The notes: generated from the sequence alone by a model not told the origin. A stretch of DNA of 64,000 nucleotides from Hydrogenophilus thiooxidans (GCF_019049855.1 NZ_JAHLSY010000001.1:62001-126000); one strand, 5' to 3'; positions 8,294 to 17,050 are shown, counted from the stretch's first letter. Translations and numbers: made by a program.

Positions 8294-9635
8294 TGCTCAC
8301 CTCGCCATTTTCATTCACCAACCACGACTGGATCGCATTGTTGTGGTAGATCGAGCGGGTTCCTCGCACTTTACGGAGTTGCCCGTAGGTGGGCTGAATG
8401 TGCCCGGTTTCATCGACCGCCCGCGATTGCAAAATGGCGGGTTTGCCGTCCCACACCCAGTCGATATTAAAGCGCGTCAGCGCTTTAGGCAGCACCGGCT
8501 GCTCAAGGCGCGCTTGCCGCCAGTTGATTCCACCGTCGGTCGAAACATCGACGCGCACGATCTTGCCGCGCCCCGACCACGCCAACCCGGTAATGTTGTA
8601 AAACCCTTTATCGAGGAGGATTTGCCCGCCCGAGGGCGTCGTAATCACCGACTTCACCTCTTGCAACGAGGAATATTGGCGGTGCGTGCCGTCTGGCATC
8701 AGATCGATATAGTGGACCGCTTCGTCTTTGGTCCCATAGGGCTTATCCCCCACTTCGACGCGCCGCAGCCATTTCACCCAGCTCACCCCTTGCACGCCGG
8801 GAACCACCAGGCGCAGCGGGTAGCCGTTTTCCGGCCGGATCATCTCGCCGTTCATCCCGTAGGCGACGAGCACTTCGCCGGATTCGACCAACTCCATCGG
8901 AATGGTTCGGGTCATCGATGAACCGTCAGCACCTTCGGCAAGCAAGTACCGCCCTTTCTTGAGGTCGGCGCCACACATCTCGAGCAAGTCGATCAGCCGT
9001 ACGCCCGTAAATTCCGAACAGGAGATCATCCCGTGGGTGTATTGCACCGTGGGCACGGCAACGTTTGCCCACTCCATCCCCGTGTTCGCCCCACACTCGA
9101 TGAAATGGATCCGCGAAACCGACGGCAGCCGCAGAAGGTCATCCATAGTGAAAACCATCGGCGTCTTCACCAGTCCGTTAATCATGAAGCGGTGTCTGGT
9201 GGGGTCGATCTCGTGCCACCCTTGGTGGTGGCGCTCGAAGTGAAGCCCTGAAGCCGTGATGATCCCGAAAGTCCCCTGCAGCGGGGTAAAAGAGACCGAC
9301 GCTGCCGCCGTCTGCGTCAGCCCCGGGCTCTGGCGGCGAATCAACCCCGCCTCATATTTCGAGGGCAGACCATAGCCACGGGTGGCAACCGGCATGCCGA
9401 GCGTCGTACTCCACTCTGGAAGGTTCAGGATGTTTGGGTCGCCTTTTCCGGGATCGACCGTTTCCCCATAGGCGTTGATCACCGGGCCGCTAGCGGCAAG
9501 CGCGGTTGCTGTGGCAAACGCTTTACGGATAAAATCGCGGCGCCCTTGCTTAATCGCGTCGATCTCCTCTGGTGACAGAAAATTCTCTGGCGCCTTGCGG
9601 ATCAAACCCATCCGACGCCGTAATGTCTCTTCCAT
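8277..9635 (-). CDS. soxC: Sulfane dehydrogenase molybdopterin subunit SoxC
   Basis: Molybdenum-cofactor enzyme of the sulfite-oxidase family, 452 residues. The molybdenum-ligating cysteine is C181 in FIECGANTG; the C-terminal dimerisation domain follows (about residues 330-450). The N-terminus carries a twin-arginine signal (RRDFIRKAF) after an unusually long 30-residue leader. It is the first gene of the sox operon, behind a sigma70-like promoter with an FNR-like site. SoxCD lets Sox oxidise thiosulfate fully to sulfate without sulfur deposition; its presence beside a full rdsr operon is unusual (see findings). Confidence 0.94.
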   Translation of the reverse strand: MEETLRRRMGLIRKAPENFLSPEEIDAIKQGRRDFIRKAFATATALAASGPVINAYGETVDPGKGDPNILNLPEWSTTLGMPVATRGYGLPSKYEAGLIRRQSPGLTQTAAASVSFTPLQGTFGIITASGLHFERHHQGWHEIDPTRHRFMINGLVKTPMVFTMDDLLRLPSVSRIHFIECGANTGMEWANVAVPTVQYTHGMISCSEFTGVRLIDLLEMCGADLKKGRYLLAEGADGSSMTRTIPMELVESGEVLVAYGMNGEMIRPENGYPLRLVVPGVQGVSWVKWLRRVEVGDKPYGTKDEAVHYIDLMPDGTHRQYSSLQEVKSVITTPSGGQILLDKGFYNITGLAWSGRGKIVRVDVSTDGGINWRQARLEQPVLPKALTRFNIDWVWDGKPAILQSRAVDETGHIQPTYGQLRKVRGTRSIYHNNAIQSWLVNENGEVSNVQVL

Positions 9636-9658
9636 CAGTTGCTCCTTGACTGCAAAAT

Positions 9659-9672
9659 TTGATTTATGTCAA
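9659..9672. promoter_or_regulatory. FNR/CRP-family-like box in the sox promoter
   Basis: TTGAT-TTAT-GTCAA (plus strand) differs by one base from the FNR/ANR consensus TTGAT-N4-ATCAA. It begins 2 bases downstream of the -10 element and 24 bases upstream of the soxC start codon. That position would overlap the transcription start, so a bound regulator should repress. Only the sequence match is observed. Confidence 0.45.
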
Positions 9673-9673
9673 C

Positions 9674-9701
9674 ATTTTATCCGGGTCGCTGAATTTGTCA
9701 A
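9674..9701 (-). promoter_or_regulatory. Sigma70-type promoter of the sox operon
   Basis: On the minus strand TTGACA (9701-9696), a 16-base spacer and TAAAAT (9679-9674) lie about 40 bases upstream of soxC. The -35 element is perfect and the -10 has one mismatch. The rest of the 162-base gap to sulP shows no clear gene. Confidence 0.6.
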
Positions 9702-9797
9702 CAATTCATTCTATTCGCAAAAACTGAAGATCACTGTTGACCAAACACAGACTCAGAGGCGAGTGCCTGCTCTGGCCACTTCACGAGGGGGGTTCGT

Positions 9798-12398
9798 TTA
9801 GGCGTGCGCGGCGTCGCGCAAAGTGGTCGCTGGCTGGATCACCAGAACGGAACAAGAGAGACCGCCGATCACCTGATCGGCCAAGGAAGGGGTGACGTGG
9901 CGCGCCAAACCGCTTCTAGGGTCGTTACCGACCACCACGAGATCGGCTCCCGTTGCAAGGACCGTCGAAAAGATCGCGTCGGCGAAGGTCCCTGTCAACA
10001 CCTGGGATCGGGTTGTCACCCCCTCTTGTTGCAACGCTGCCAACGCCTCTTCGTGGGCGTGGAGCGCCGCTTCGCGTTCCGCTTCACTGGAGACCCCGGT
10101 AACCAAGGTCACCGGAAGCTGAAGGACCCTAGCCATGTGAGCTAGGAAGCCCAACGCCTCTAGGAGCATCGTTGACCCATCCCAGGCTACGACGATATGG
10201 CGGGCAGGAGGTTTCGCTTCCGGATGAACCACCAGCACATGACACGGCGACTCCAGAAGGATTCGTTCGACCCGATCACCCAGGAACCGCTCGATCAGCG
10301 TGGTACGGGGCGGCCGACGACCAACGATCAAGAGGTGCGTCGCCAATTCCCTGGCCGTCGAAACGATCTCCCCCACCGGGTCTTTGCCGTGACGGACGAG
10401 GGGGGTCACCGTAACGTGGCGTCGCGCTGCCTCTTCTTTCACGACGCTCAAGCGCCCCTCGACGAGCGAGGCGTCTTCAGCATCGTGATCGACCACGGTC
10501 ACCACCGCTAACGGCACCCGCGATGCGGCGGCCCAAGCGACCGCCACCTCCGTGGGCGCACGGGCATATTCGCTGCCATCGGTTGCCAACAAGCAGCGCA
10601 GTGCCACGCCACCAACCGGCAGCGTACCGCTGCGGCAAACGCTGAACGCGCGAATGGTACAGGTTCGGCAGATCTCAGGGTCGAGCTGTCGGTAGATCGC
10701 CCCGATGACGTCGCTGCGCACGGGAAATAGGTGGTTCTCACCGATCACGTCAAGCGCCCCGCTCTGCCGCAAAAGCGCCACGTTGGCGAGATTCATGCGG
10801 TAACAGAAAAGGTCGCCGCCAAGACGACGACGCCTCCTGGCTTCCTGAGCCAAGAACTCGGCCCCCGCCAAATCGAGGTAAGACAACCCTGAACAGGCCA
10901 GGAGTAACCAGCGTTGGTGGGGGTGGTCAGAAGTCAATTTAGCCTGCACAAAATCGACGGAACCAAAATAGAGCGCACCGGTGATCCGACGAATGGAGAG
11001 CTGCGGACACTCCGCTGAGCCATTCGCCGAAACAAAATGGTAGGCACCTGCTTCCGGAGCAGGGAGCACCGGCTCGACAGTAGGGCGTGAGGTTCGGTAG
11101 AGGTACTCGATCAGCGTCAGCGCCACCCCAAGAAAGATTCCCGCCTCAAGGCTAAAGAGCGTCCCAACGAGGGTGACCCATAGGATCGCGCTTTCGCTTC
11201 TGCTTGCCCGCCATGTATGAGCAATCTGGGCAAAATCGATCAAACCCCAGGCAACCAGAAATAGGATTCCCGCCATCGCTGCATTGGGAAGATAGGCAGC
11301 AAGGGGTGCAACAAAAAGCAGAATCACGATGAGGAAAATGGAGGCAAAAACCGACGCAAGCGGTGTCTTCGCCCCCGCCTCGAAATTGACGCCCGAGCGG
11401 TTGAAAGAACCCGACGTCGCATAAGCAGAGAAGAAACTGCCGATTAGGTTCGAGAGCCCCTGACCGATGAACTCCTGATTGCCATCTAGCCTCTGACCGG
11501 AACGAAGCGCCAGTGCACGGGCGATCGAAACCGCCTCGGTCAGCGCCAAAAAAGCGACGATCACCGCCGGTACTGCGGTCGCACCGATCGCATCGAGCGA
11601 GAAATCCGGGAAAGAGAGCGGCGGCAGCCCCGCAGGCAACGCGCCAACCGTTTTGATTCCCGTCCGCTCCTGGCCAAACCATGCGTTAAGAAGGGCAGCC
11701 CACAGCGAACCGACCAACATCGCCGCGATCATGTACGGAATCTGCTTCACATACCGTCGGGTCAGGATGCCGGTGAGCAACGTCACGACGCTCACCGAGA
11801 AGACCCACGGGTTGATCTCAGTAACCCGCTGAACAAAACTGGCAAGTATGCCAAAGAAAGGAGTGCCGTTTGGAATCGCAATGCCAAAAAAATGTTTCAC
11901 CTGGCTTGCGGCGATGAGCAGCGCCGCACCAGCGGTAAACCCGACGACGACCGTATGCGAAATGAAATTGACCAACACGCCAAGCCGCGCGATCCCCAGA
12001 ATCAGCTCGTAGCAGCCAACCAGAAAGGTGAGGGTTAGGACCAAACGAATGTACTCAGGTGTTCCCGGTTCGGCCAATGGGGATACTGCCGCGAAGACCG
12101 CGATCGAGATCGCTGTGGTGGGACCGGAGACGAGATGCCACGAGGAGCCGAAGAGCGCCGCAACGACTGCTGGCGTCATCGCCGCGTAAAGACCGTACTG
12201 CGGCGGAAGACCCGCGATGATCGCAAACGCGACCGCTTGCGGCAGAACCACCAGCGCGCCAGTCAATCCAGCCATGAGATCGTCGCGCAGCGTTGTGCGG
12301 TCTACCCGCGGTAACCAGCTCAGAAAAGGAAAAAGCCTCGTAAAATGTGCCACTTTTGTAGAAAGAGCCACCCGTCCTGGTCGCGTCTGCTGAGCCAT
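9798..12398 (-). CDS. SulP-family anion transporter fused to STAS and two universal-stress domains
   Basis: Large protein of 866 residues. Residues about 25-430 form the membrane SulP/SLC26 transporter, with the family segments around PQAVAFAIIAGLPPQYGLYA and GLSNLIGSFFSAYATSGSF. Residues about 450-570 form a STAS domain, a short cysteine cluster (C-x2-C, then C, about 577-590) follows, and two tandem UspA-like domains (about 605-735 and 745-860) complete the C-terminus; the first has the GRRPP and VLVVHP elements and the second the GNDPRSG loop. The likely substrate is sulfate, bicarbonate or another oxyanion. Position 162 bases upstream of soxC suggests export of the sulfate produced by Sox, or anion balance (inference). 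The USP domains suggest nucleotide-dependent control. Confidence 0.85.
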   Translation of the reverse strand: MAQQTRPGRVALSTKVAHFTRLFPFLSWLPRVDRTTLRDDLMAGLTGALVVLPQAVAFAIIAGLPPQYGLYAAMTPAVVAALFGSSWHLVSGPTTAISIAVFAAVSPLAEPGTPEYIRLVLTLTFLVGCYELILGIARLGVLVNFISHTVVVGFTAGAALLIAASQVKHFFGIAIPNGTPFFGILASFVQRVTEINPWVFSVSVVTLLTGILTRRYVKQIPYMIAAMLVGSLWAALLNAWFGQERTGIKTVGALPAGLPPLSFPDFSLDAIGATAVPAVIVAFLALTEAVSIARALALRSGQRLDGNQEFIGQGLSNLIGSFFSAYATSGSFNRSGVNFEAGAKTPLASVFASIFLIVILLFVAPLAAYLPNAAMAGILFLVAWGLIDFAQIAHTWRASRSESAILWVTLVGTLFSLEAGIFLGVALTLIEYLYRTSRPTVEPVLPAPEAGAYHFVSANGSAECPQLSIRRITGALYFGSVDFVQAKLTSDHPHQRWLLLACSGLSYLDLAGAEFLAQEARRRRRLGGDLFCYRMNLANVALLRQSGALDVIGENHLFPVRSDVIGAIYRQLDPEICRTCTIRAFSVCRSGTLPVGGVALRCLLATDGSEYARAPTEVAVAWAAASRVPLAVVTVVDHDAEDASLVEGRLSVVKEEAARRHVTVTPLVRHGKDPVGEIVSTARELATHLLIVGRRPPRTTLIERFLGDRVERILLESPCHVLVVHPEAKPPARHIVVAWDGSTMLLEALGFLAHMARVLQLPVTLVTGVSSEAEREAALHAHEEALAALQQEGVTTRSQVLTGTFADAIFSTVLATGADLVVVGNDPRSGLARHVTPSLADQVIGGLSCSVLVIQPATTLRDAAHA

Positions 12399-12445
12399 TC
12401 GCCGTTAGATCTTTAGTCGCAATTGAGGAGGTCTCTCTGGGCCGC

Positions 12446-13336
12446 TCAGGAATCTGGCGCTTGTTGCGATCGCGCCGGGCAGGCGACAGGGCGGGACGGA
12501 TCGCTGCACCAGGCACCCCATGAGCCCGGATAGAGGCGCGCCATGGGCAAACCCGCATGGACCCAGGCCAACAGATTGTGACACGCCGTCACCCCGGAGC
12601 CACAGTAATGGATCGCCTGCGCCGGATCGCGCCCCGCCAAGAGCGTTTCAAATTCGGCGCGCAACTGAGTAGCGGCGCGAAACCGGCCGGTTGCCGGATC
12701 GACATTCGCGCGAAAAAAACGGTTAACCGCCCCCGGGATATGGCCCGGAACCGGGTCAAACGGTTCCACCTCACCGCGAAAACGGTCCGGCGCGCGGGCG
12801 TCGATGAGCAAGACATCAGTCCGCTCTCGCGCCACTACGACCTCCTCGGTTTCAACGATCGGTAGACGCCATCCCGGCAGATCGGGCACCCGGTAGCGGA
12901 ACGGCGGAAGCGGCGCCTCTTTGGTCACAGGCAATTTCGCGCTGCGCCAAGCGCGAAAACCGCCATCGAGCACCGCAGTTGCCGCGTACCCGCAGGCGTG
13001 GAGCATCCACCATGCGCGCGCGGCATTCATCCCGTCCCACTCATCGTACAGAATCACCTGGGTCTGAGGTGTAATCGCTGAGCGCGCGATCAATTCAGCA
13101 AAAGCCTCGATCGCGGGAAGCGGATGGCGCCCAGTTCCCACCCCTTTGGGTCCGGACAGATCCCGTTCCAAATCCCAGAAAAAGGCGCCCGGAAGGTGGG
13201 CAGCTCGGTACAGCGCCGCGCCCGCATCGGGATCGGCAAGCTCAAACCGACAATCGATCACGACAGCGCGACCCGTCGCGATCCACGCCTGCGCCTCTTC
13301 TACGCTGATCAGGGTATGACGGTAATCGAGCCCCAT
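12446..13336 (-). CDS. sseA: 3-mercaptopyruvate / thiosulfate sulfurtransferase
   Basis: Two-domain rhodanese of 296 residues. The C-terminal domain has the active-site loop with C245 in CGSGVTAC, the form typical of mercaptopyruvate sulfurtransferases; the N-terminal rhodanese domain lacks a catalytic cysteine (YDEWDG instead). It can move sulfane sulfur from mercaptopyruvate or thiosulfate onto acceptors such as TusA. It lies 47 bases upstream of sulP on the same strand. A TTTATA-AC-TATAAA inverted repeat lies upstream (about 13357-13370), within the likely promoter. Confidence 0.88.
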   Translation of the reverse strand: MGLDYRHTLISVEEAQAWIATGRAVVIDCRFELADPDAGAALYRAAHLPGAFFWDLERDLSGPKGVGTGRHPLPAIEAFAELIARSAITPQTQVILYDEWDGMNAARAWWMLHACGYAATAVLDGGFRAWRSAKLPVTKEAPLPPFRYRVPDLPGWRLPIVETEEVVVARERTDVLLIDARAPDRFRGEVEPFDPVPGHIPGAVNRFFRANVDPATGRFRAATQLRAEFETLLAGRDPAQAIHYCGSGVTACHNLLAWVHAGLPMARLYPGSWGAWCSDPSRPVACPARSQQAPDS

Positions 13337-13462
13337 AGCATTTTGCCGTCAAGTTATTTGTTTATAACTATAAACCGAAATGGACAAAGCAGCACCCCCC
13401 AGAAAGAGGATGCTTTTCACCTTTTTGGGTATTCATCGCGATAGGGTGCATGCCAAGCGGGG

Positions 13463-13930
13463 TCAATCGCCAGAGGGACGACGCCGTCCGATCATCGCTG
13501 CAGGGAAGCGTACCTCAGAAGCAGCACGGCGGCGGCGCTGACCGGCATAGTCAGGAAGGTCGGCATCGAGTTCAGAGGCCGCAACCAGTTTTTGAACCAG
13601 AATCTGGATCGGCGCGGTCAACCACTCCTCTTCGACCCAAGTGGGCGCAAACGAGAGCGATCGGACCCCCTCGGGTATCTCTTCGGGGGGAATCCGTTCG
13701 TTTGCGGCGTGCGCAGCCGTGAAAAAAGGCCCTGCGATATAAAGCAGCTCCCAACCGCCTCCAGGCGTTGGCTGGATGATCCAGACCTTCGCCCCTTCGG
13801 CCCTCGCTTCCACATCGTCAATGACGTCGGGAAAGACGGGAACGACGCAAAAGAGGGGCTGCCCTTCGTTCAACGCAAAGCGAACAGCCTCAGCGAAAGG
13901 CAAACGTCCGGTCTCGTCGATGCGGTACAT
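13463..13930 (-). CDS. Conserved-looking protein of unknown function
   Basis: A 155-residue soluble protein that I do not recognise. It has no signal peptide or membrane segment. It opens with MYRIDETGRLPF, contains a hydrophobic strand LFCVVPVFPDVIDDVE with its only cysteine (C28), a proline/glycine-rich QPTPGGGW stretch, an acidic middle (IPPEEIPEGV) and an arginine-rich tail (QRRRRAA). The gene lies between sseA and the divergent tusA, each possibly sharing promoters with it, so a link with sulfane-sulfur metabolism is possible but unproven. Codon usage resembles its neighbours, which supports a real gene. Confidence 0.6.
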   Translation of the reverse strand: MYRIDETGRLPFAEAVRFALNEGQPLFCVVPVFPDVIDDVEARAEGAKVWIIQPTPGGGWELLYIAGPFFTAAHAANERIPPEEIPEGVRSLSFAPTWVEEEWLTAPIQILVQKLVAASELDADLPDYAGQRRRRAASEVRFPAAMIGRRRPSGD

Positions 13931-13980
13931 CCTTTTTCTCCTGTTGGGGTTGTCCGCCTCAAGGGTAAAATCGCTTCGTC

Positions 13981-14005
13981 AGTTCCTCTATAACCCTAAG
14001 GAACT
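13981..14005. repeat. Inverted repeat in the tusA upstream region
   Basis: AGTTCCT (13981-13987) and AGGAACT (13999-14005) form a perfect 7-bp inverted repeat with an 11-base gap. It lies between the divergent unknown gene and tusA, about 50 bases upstream of the predicted tusA -35 element, and could be an operator for either side. Confidence 0.4.
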
Positions 14006-14051
14006 AAACCCCGCTCCCCGAAAGGGATAAATCGCACACCCAATGGGCAGC

Positions 14052-14080
14052 TTGTCGCAGTTTCAGAAAAAAGTTATGCT
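14052..14080 (+). promoter_or_regulatory. Sigma70-like promoter of tusA
   Basis: TTGTCG (14052-14057), 17-base spacer, TATGCT (14075-14080). It is 39 bases upstream of the tusA start codon and correctly spaced, with moderate matches to both boxes. Confidence 0.5.
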
Positions 14081-14118
14081 GCGATTACATTTGTTTGGAC
14101 TTCGTGAGGGAACGACCT

Positions 14119-14346
14119 ATGCAATTTGACAAAACGCTCGACGCCCGCGGACTCAACTGCCCGCTGCCGATCGTCAAGACCAAGAAAACGCTCAGCGAGA
14201 TGAGCTCCGGACAGGTCCTAAAAGTGATCGCGACCGACCCCGGTTCTGTCAAAGATATGTCGGCGTTTGCTAAGCAGACAGGGAATGAGCTGGTGGGACA
14301 GGAGCAGGAAGGTAACGCCTACGTCTTTTACCTGAAAAAAGCCTAA
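14119..14346 (+). CDS. tusA: Sulfur carrier protein TusA
   Basis: Small carrier of 75 residues that accepts persulfide sulfur on C14 in the conserved GLNCPLPIVK motif and passes it on to DsrE-type proteins. I start at the ATG at 14119 (MQFDKTLDARG), preceded by GAGGG, instead of an upstream TTG. It is the first gene of a plus-strand set with dsrE2 and a YeeE-type permease, the arrangement expected for delivery of cytoplasmic sulfane sulfur toward DsrEFH, DsrC and rDsrAB. Confidence 0.95.
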   Translation: MQFDKTLDARGLNCPLPIVKTKKTLSEMSSGQVLKVIATDPGSVKDMSAFAKQTGNELVGQEQEGNAYVFYLKKA

Positions 14347-14439
14347 TTCCAATTGCTCGCCCACATAACGGGGGGCCGTGGGAGAGCACGACCACCGGGC
14401 GTGGGCGCAATTGCCACCCACATGCATACTGGAGGGGAG

Positions 14440-14907
14440 ATGAGTAAGAAATTAGCGATGATCGCAAGCAAAGGAACGCTGGATTGGGCGTATCCTCCTT
14501 TCATTCTCGGTTCCACCGCAGCATCGCTCGGTTATGAAGTGGCGATCTTCTTCACGTTTTACGGGCTCGAACTGCTGAAAAAAGACCTGAGCGGTGTCAA
14601 AGTCAGTCCTCTGGCCAACCCGGCGATGCCGATGCCCGTTCCGATGCCCGTTCTGGTGCAGGCACTCCCCGGCATGGAAGCAATGGCAACGATGATGATG
14701 AAACAAAAGATCGCGAAAAAAGGGGTAGCGAACCTCGAGTCGCTTCGCGATATGTGCCGCGAGCTCGACGTCCGTTTCATCGGCTGCCAAATGACGATCG
14801 ATCTCTTCGATATGAATCCCGACGACTTCATCGACGGCATTGAACTCGGCGGTGCGGCAACCTTTTTCGAGTTCGCCGGCGAAGCGGATATTACCCTCTT
14901 CATTTGA
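14440..14907 (+). CDS. dsrE2: DsrE2-type sulfurtransferase (DsrE/DsrF/DrsH-like family)
   Basis: Protein of 155 residues of the DsrE superfamily. The fold signature is seen in AMIASKGTLDWAYPPFILGSTAA and in RFIGCQMTIDLFD, which holds the conserved cysteine C116; C106 lies nearby. A hydrophobic/proline-methionine hairpin (MPMPVPMPVLVQ, about residues 63-74) and a methionine run (AMATMMMKQK) are typical of DsrE2, suggesting membrane contact. A strong GGAGGGG precedes the ATG at 14440. It is 93 bases downstream of tusA and probably exchanges sulfur with it. Confidence 0.88.
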   Translation: MSKKLAMIASKGTLDWAYPPFILGSTAASLGYEVAIFFTFYGLELLKKDLSGVKVSPLANPAMPMPVPMPVLVQALPGMEAMATMMMKQKIAKKGVANLESLRDMCRELDVRFIGCQMTIDLFDMNPDDFIDGIELGGAATFFEFAGEADITLFI

Positions 14908-14935
14908 GTACCTGAGCCGCTAAGGATCTGCTGCG

Positions 14936-16039
14936 ATGGAATGGACCATTCACCATACGGTACTCGCCGGTGCCCTGGGAACTGGGATAGTTGTCGGCGC
15001 AATCGCGAATCGCTCCCATTTCTGTACGATGGGCGCAGTCTCTGACTGGGTCTTCATGGGGGATCTCTCCCGCATGCGCTCCTGGTTCTTGGCAATAGCG
15101 GTCGCGCTTCTCTTGACGCTCGGCCTTGAAGGTGTTGGCGCGGTCGATCTCGATAGTGGGCTCTTTCCACCCTACCGCAACGGCAATTTGCAATGGGTTC
15201 GTCACCTGCTTGGCGGTTTCCTCTTTGGAATCGGAATGACTCTGGCAAGTGGCTGCGGGAACAAGACGGCTGTCCGTATCGGCGGGGGTAATCTCAAGTC
15301 GCTCGTCGTCCTTGCCGTGATCGGTTTGATCGCCTATTGGCTCGTCTGGCGAAACGGCTATGCGCTGCTCGAGCCGATTGCTTCTTTCGCGGCGATCACC
15401 TTCCCCACGCAGGAACTCTCCCACCTGCTCTTTGGCAGCAAGGCAACGCTCCTTTTGCACTTGGCGTTGGGCGTTGCGGTGGCGGCAGCGCTGCTCATTT
15501 TTGCGTTTCGCGACGCAGAATTTCGCCGTAACCGCGAACTGATCGCGGCTGGCCTCGTGATCGGCGCAACTGTTGCATTCCTGTGGTGGCTCACTGGCGG
15601 CACCCCTGGCACGGCATGGCGCGAATACGCCGAATTTGCCGATGTCGCTCCTAGCCGCGTCAACACCCAATCGCTTACCTTCATCGCGCCAATGGGTGAT
15701 CTCGTCCACTACCTCACCGCCCCCAGCGAGACGCAACGGCTCAATGTCGGCTTGATGGTACTGATGGGCGTCGTCCTGGGCTCATTCGTCTATGCGCTCA
15801 TCACCCGGAGTTTTCGCATCGAATGGTTTGCCGACTGGAAAGACTTTCGTAACCACCTCGTCGGCGCAGTGCTCATGGGGTTTGGTGGGATCCTCGGCAT
15901 GGGCTGCACGTTCGGTCAAGGGATCACCGGCCTCTCGACCTTAGCTTTTGGCAGTATGCTCACCCTTGTGGCGATCATCGCGGGCAGTTACGCAACCCTC
16001 AAATTCCTCTACTGGAAAATGATGCATGAGGAGGGTTGA
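14936..16039 (+). CDS. YeeE/YedE (TsuA-like) sulfur-compound permease
   Basis: Polytopic inner-membrane protein of 367 residues with about ten hydrophobic segments. The three cysteine motifs of the thiosulfate-uptake family are visible: SHFCTMGA (C30), LASGCGNKT (about C105) and GMGCTFGQG (about C327). In the TsuA model these cysteines relay thiosulfate through the membrane; here the substrate may be thiosulfate or another sulfane species. It follows dsrE2 by 28 bases and its end overlaps the next gene by 14 bases. Confidence 0.87.
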   Translation: MEWTIHHTVLAGALGTGIVVGAIANRSHFCTMGAVSDWVFMGDLSRMRSWFLAIAVALLLTLGLEGVGAVDLDSGLFPPYRNGNLQWVRHLLGGFLFGIGMTLASGCGNKTAVRIGGGNLKSLVVLAVIGLIAYWLVWRNGYALLEPIASFAAITFPTQELSHLLFGSKATLLLHLALGVAVAAALLIFAFRDAEFRRNRELIAAGLVIGATVAFLWWLTGGTPGTAWREYAEFADVAPSRVNTQSLTFIAPMGDLVHYLTAPSETQRLNVGLMVLMGVVLGSFVYALITRSFRIEWFADWKDFRNHLVGAVLMGFGGILGMGCTFGQGITGLSTLAFGSMLTLVAIIAGSYATLKFLYWKMMHEEG

Positions 16040-16970
16040 TCTCATTAAGCGCGCATTTGCCTCCCCCCCCGATCCTCGCTATTCACCCACGCTCTGGCAA
16101 CGGTGGTGGGAGGAAAAAAGCGCGAACTACCCGGTTACTCCAGACGAGCTCATCGTCGAAATTACCAACCCCGAAAGCCCAACGCCGGCCGAGCGACGCG
16201 CTGTTTGCGAGCGAATTCAGCGGTTCGGCGTTGCCGTGTACCGTTTTCAACCGTCACTCAACCGAGTTGCGAGCAGTTCGCTCAAACCCTACCTCCTCCG
16301 TTTCGCCGGCGCATTTGGTCTGAAGCGGCTAGACGCCAACCTGCTGGCTGACGATGATGGAATCACACCGATCACCGTTCACGAAAGCGGCGAACGCGCC
16401 CGCTACATTCCGTATACCAACCATCCGATCCAGTGGCACACCGACGGGTACTACAATGCCCCGCACCGAAGGGTGCGAAGCCTCGTTCTGCATGCCGTTC
16501 GCCCCGCCCTTTCCGGGGGCGAAAATCGCCTGTTTGACCCGGAAATGCTCTATCTGCTGCTGGGCAACGAAAATCCCGACTATCTGGACGCACTCTGCGC
16601 CGCTGAGACGATGAACATTCCGCCGGGACGAGATCCTGACGGGTATGAGCGCGATTGGAGTAAAGGGCCCGTCTTTTTTTGGGAGCCATACCCAGAGGGC
16701 GTCCGTCTTGAGATGCGCTATACCGCGCGGCAGCGAAACGTCGCCTGGCGAGATGACGCAACAGTAGCCGCGGCCCGCGCAGCTGTGACACGCACCCTCA
16801 ACGATCCAGCTAGCCCCTACTGCCTCAAGATTCGCTTAGAAGCGGGCATGGGGCTGATCGGACACAATATTCTTCATACGCGGGAACCCTTCGTCGACGC
16901 CCCCGAACCCGAGAAGCGTCGGCTTCTTTTTCGGGGGCGTTTCATCGACCCGCTGTGCGCGCTGGAGTAA
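16026..16970 (+). CDS. TauD/TfdA-like Fe(II)/2-oxoglutarate dioxygenase
   Basis: Protein of 314 residues with the metal motif H-x-D in QWHTDGYY (about residues 138-140), a distal histidine in NILHTREPF and a 2-oxoglutarate-binding arginine in RRLLFRGRF near the C-terminus. The family hydroxylates organic substrates, including sulfonates such as taurine with sulfite release. The start ATG at 16026 lies inside the permease gene, giving a 14-base overlap, so the two products are made together. The true substrate is unknown; context suggests an organosulfur compound that feeds sulfite or sulfur into the pathway. Confidence 0.75.
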   Translation: MRRVDLIKRAFASPPDPRYSPTLWQRWWEEKSANYPVTPDELIVEITNPESPTPAERRAVCERIQRFGVAVYRFQPSLNRVASSSLKPYLLRFAGAFGLKRLDANLLADDDGITPITVHESGERARYIPYTNHPIQWHTDGYYNAPHRRVRSLVLHAVRPALSGGENRLFDPEMLYLLLGNENPDYLDALCAAETMNIPPGRDPDGYERDWSKGPVFFWEPYPEGVRLEMRYTARQRNVAWRDDATVAAARAAVTRTLNDPASPYCLKIRLEAGMGLIGHNILHTREPFVDAPEPEKRRLLFRGRFIDPLCALE

Positions 16971-17000
16971 CGAACTCGGTTGCCTTTTGGGAAAGGGAAA

Positions 17001-17021
17001 CCTTACCCCTGCGGGGTAAGG
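17001..17021 (-). terminator. Terminator hairpin downstream of soeC
   Basis: CCTTACCCC (17001-17009) and GGGGTAAGG (17013-17021) form a perfect 9-bp stem with a 3-base loop. On the minus strand it is followed by TTTCCCTTT, about 30 bases after the soeC stop codon. It lies between two convergent genes and may serve both. Confidence 0.6.
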
Positions 17022-17050
17022 CTCAGAACGGCGTTGAAACAACCGCTTGG

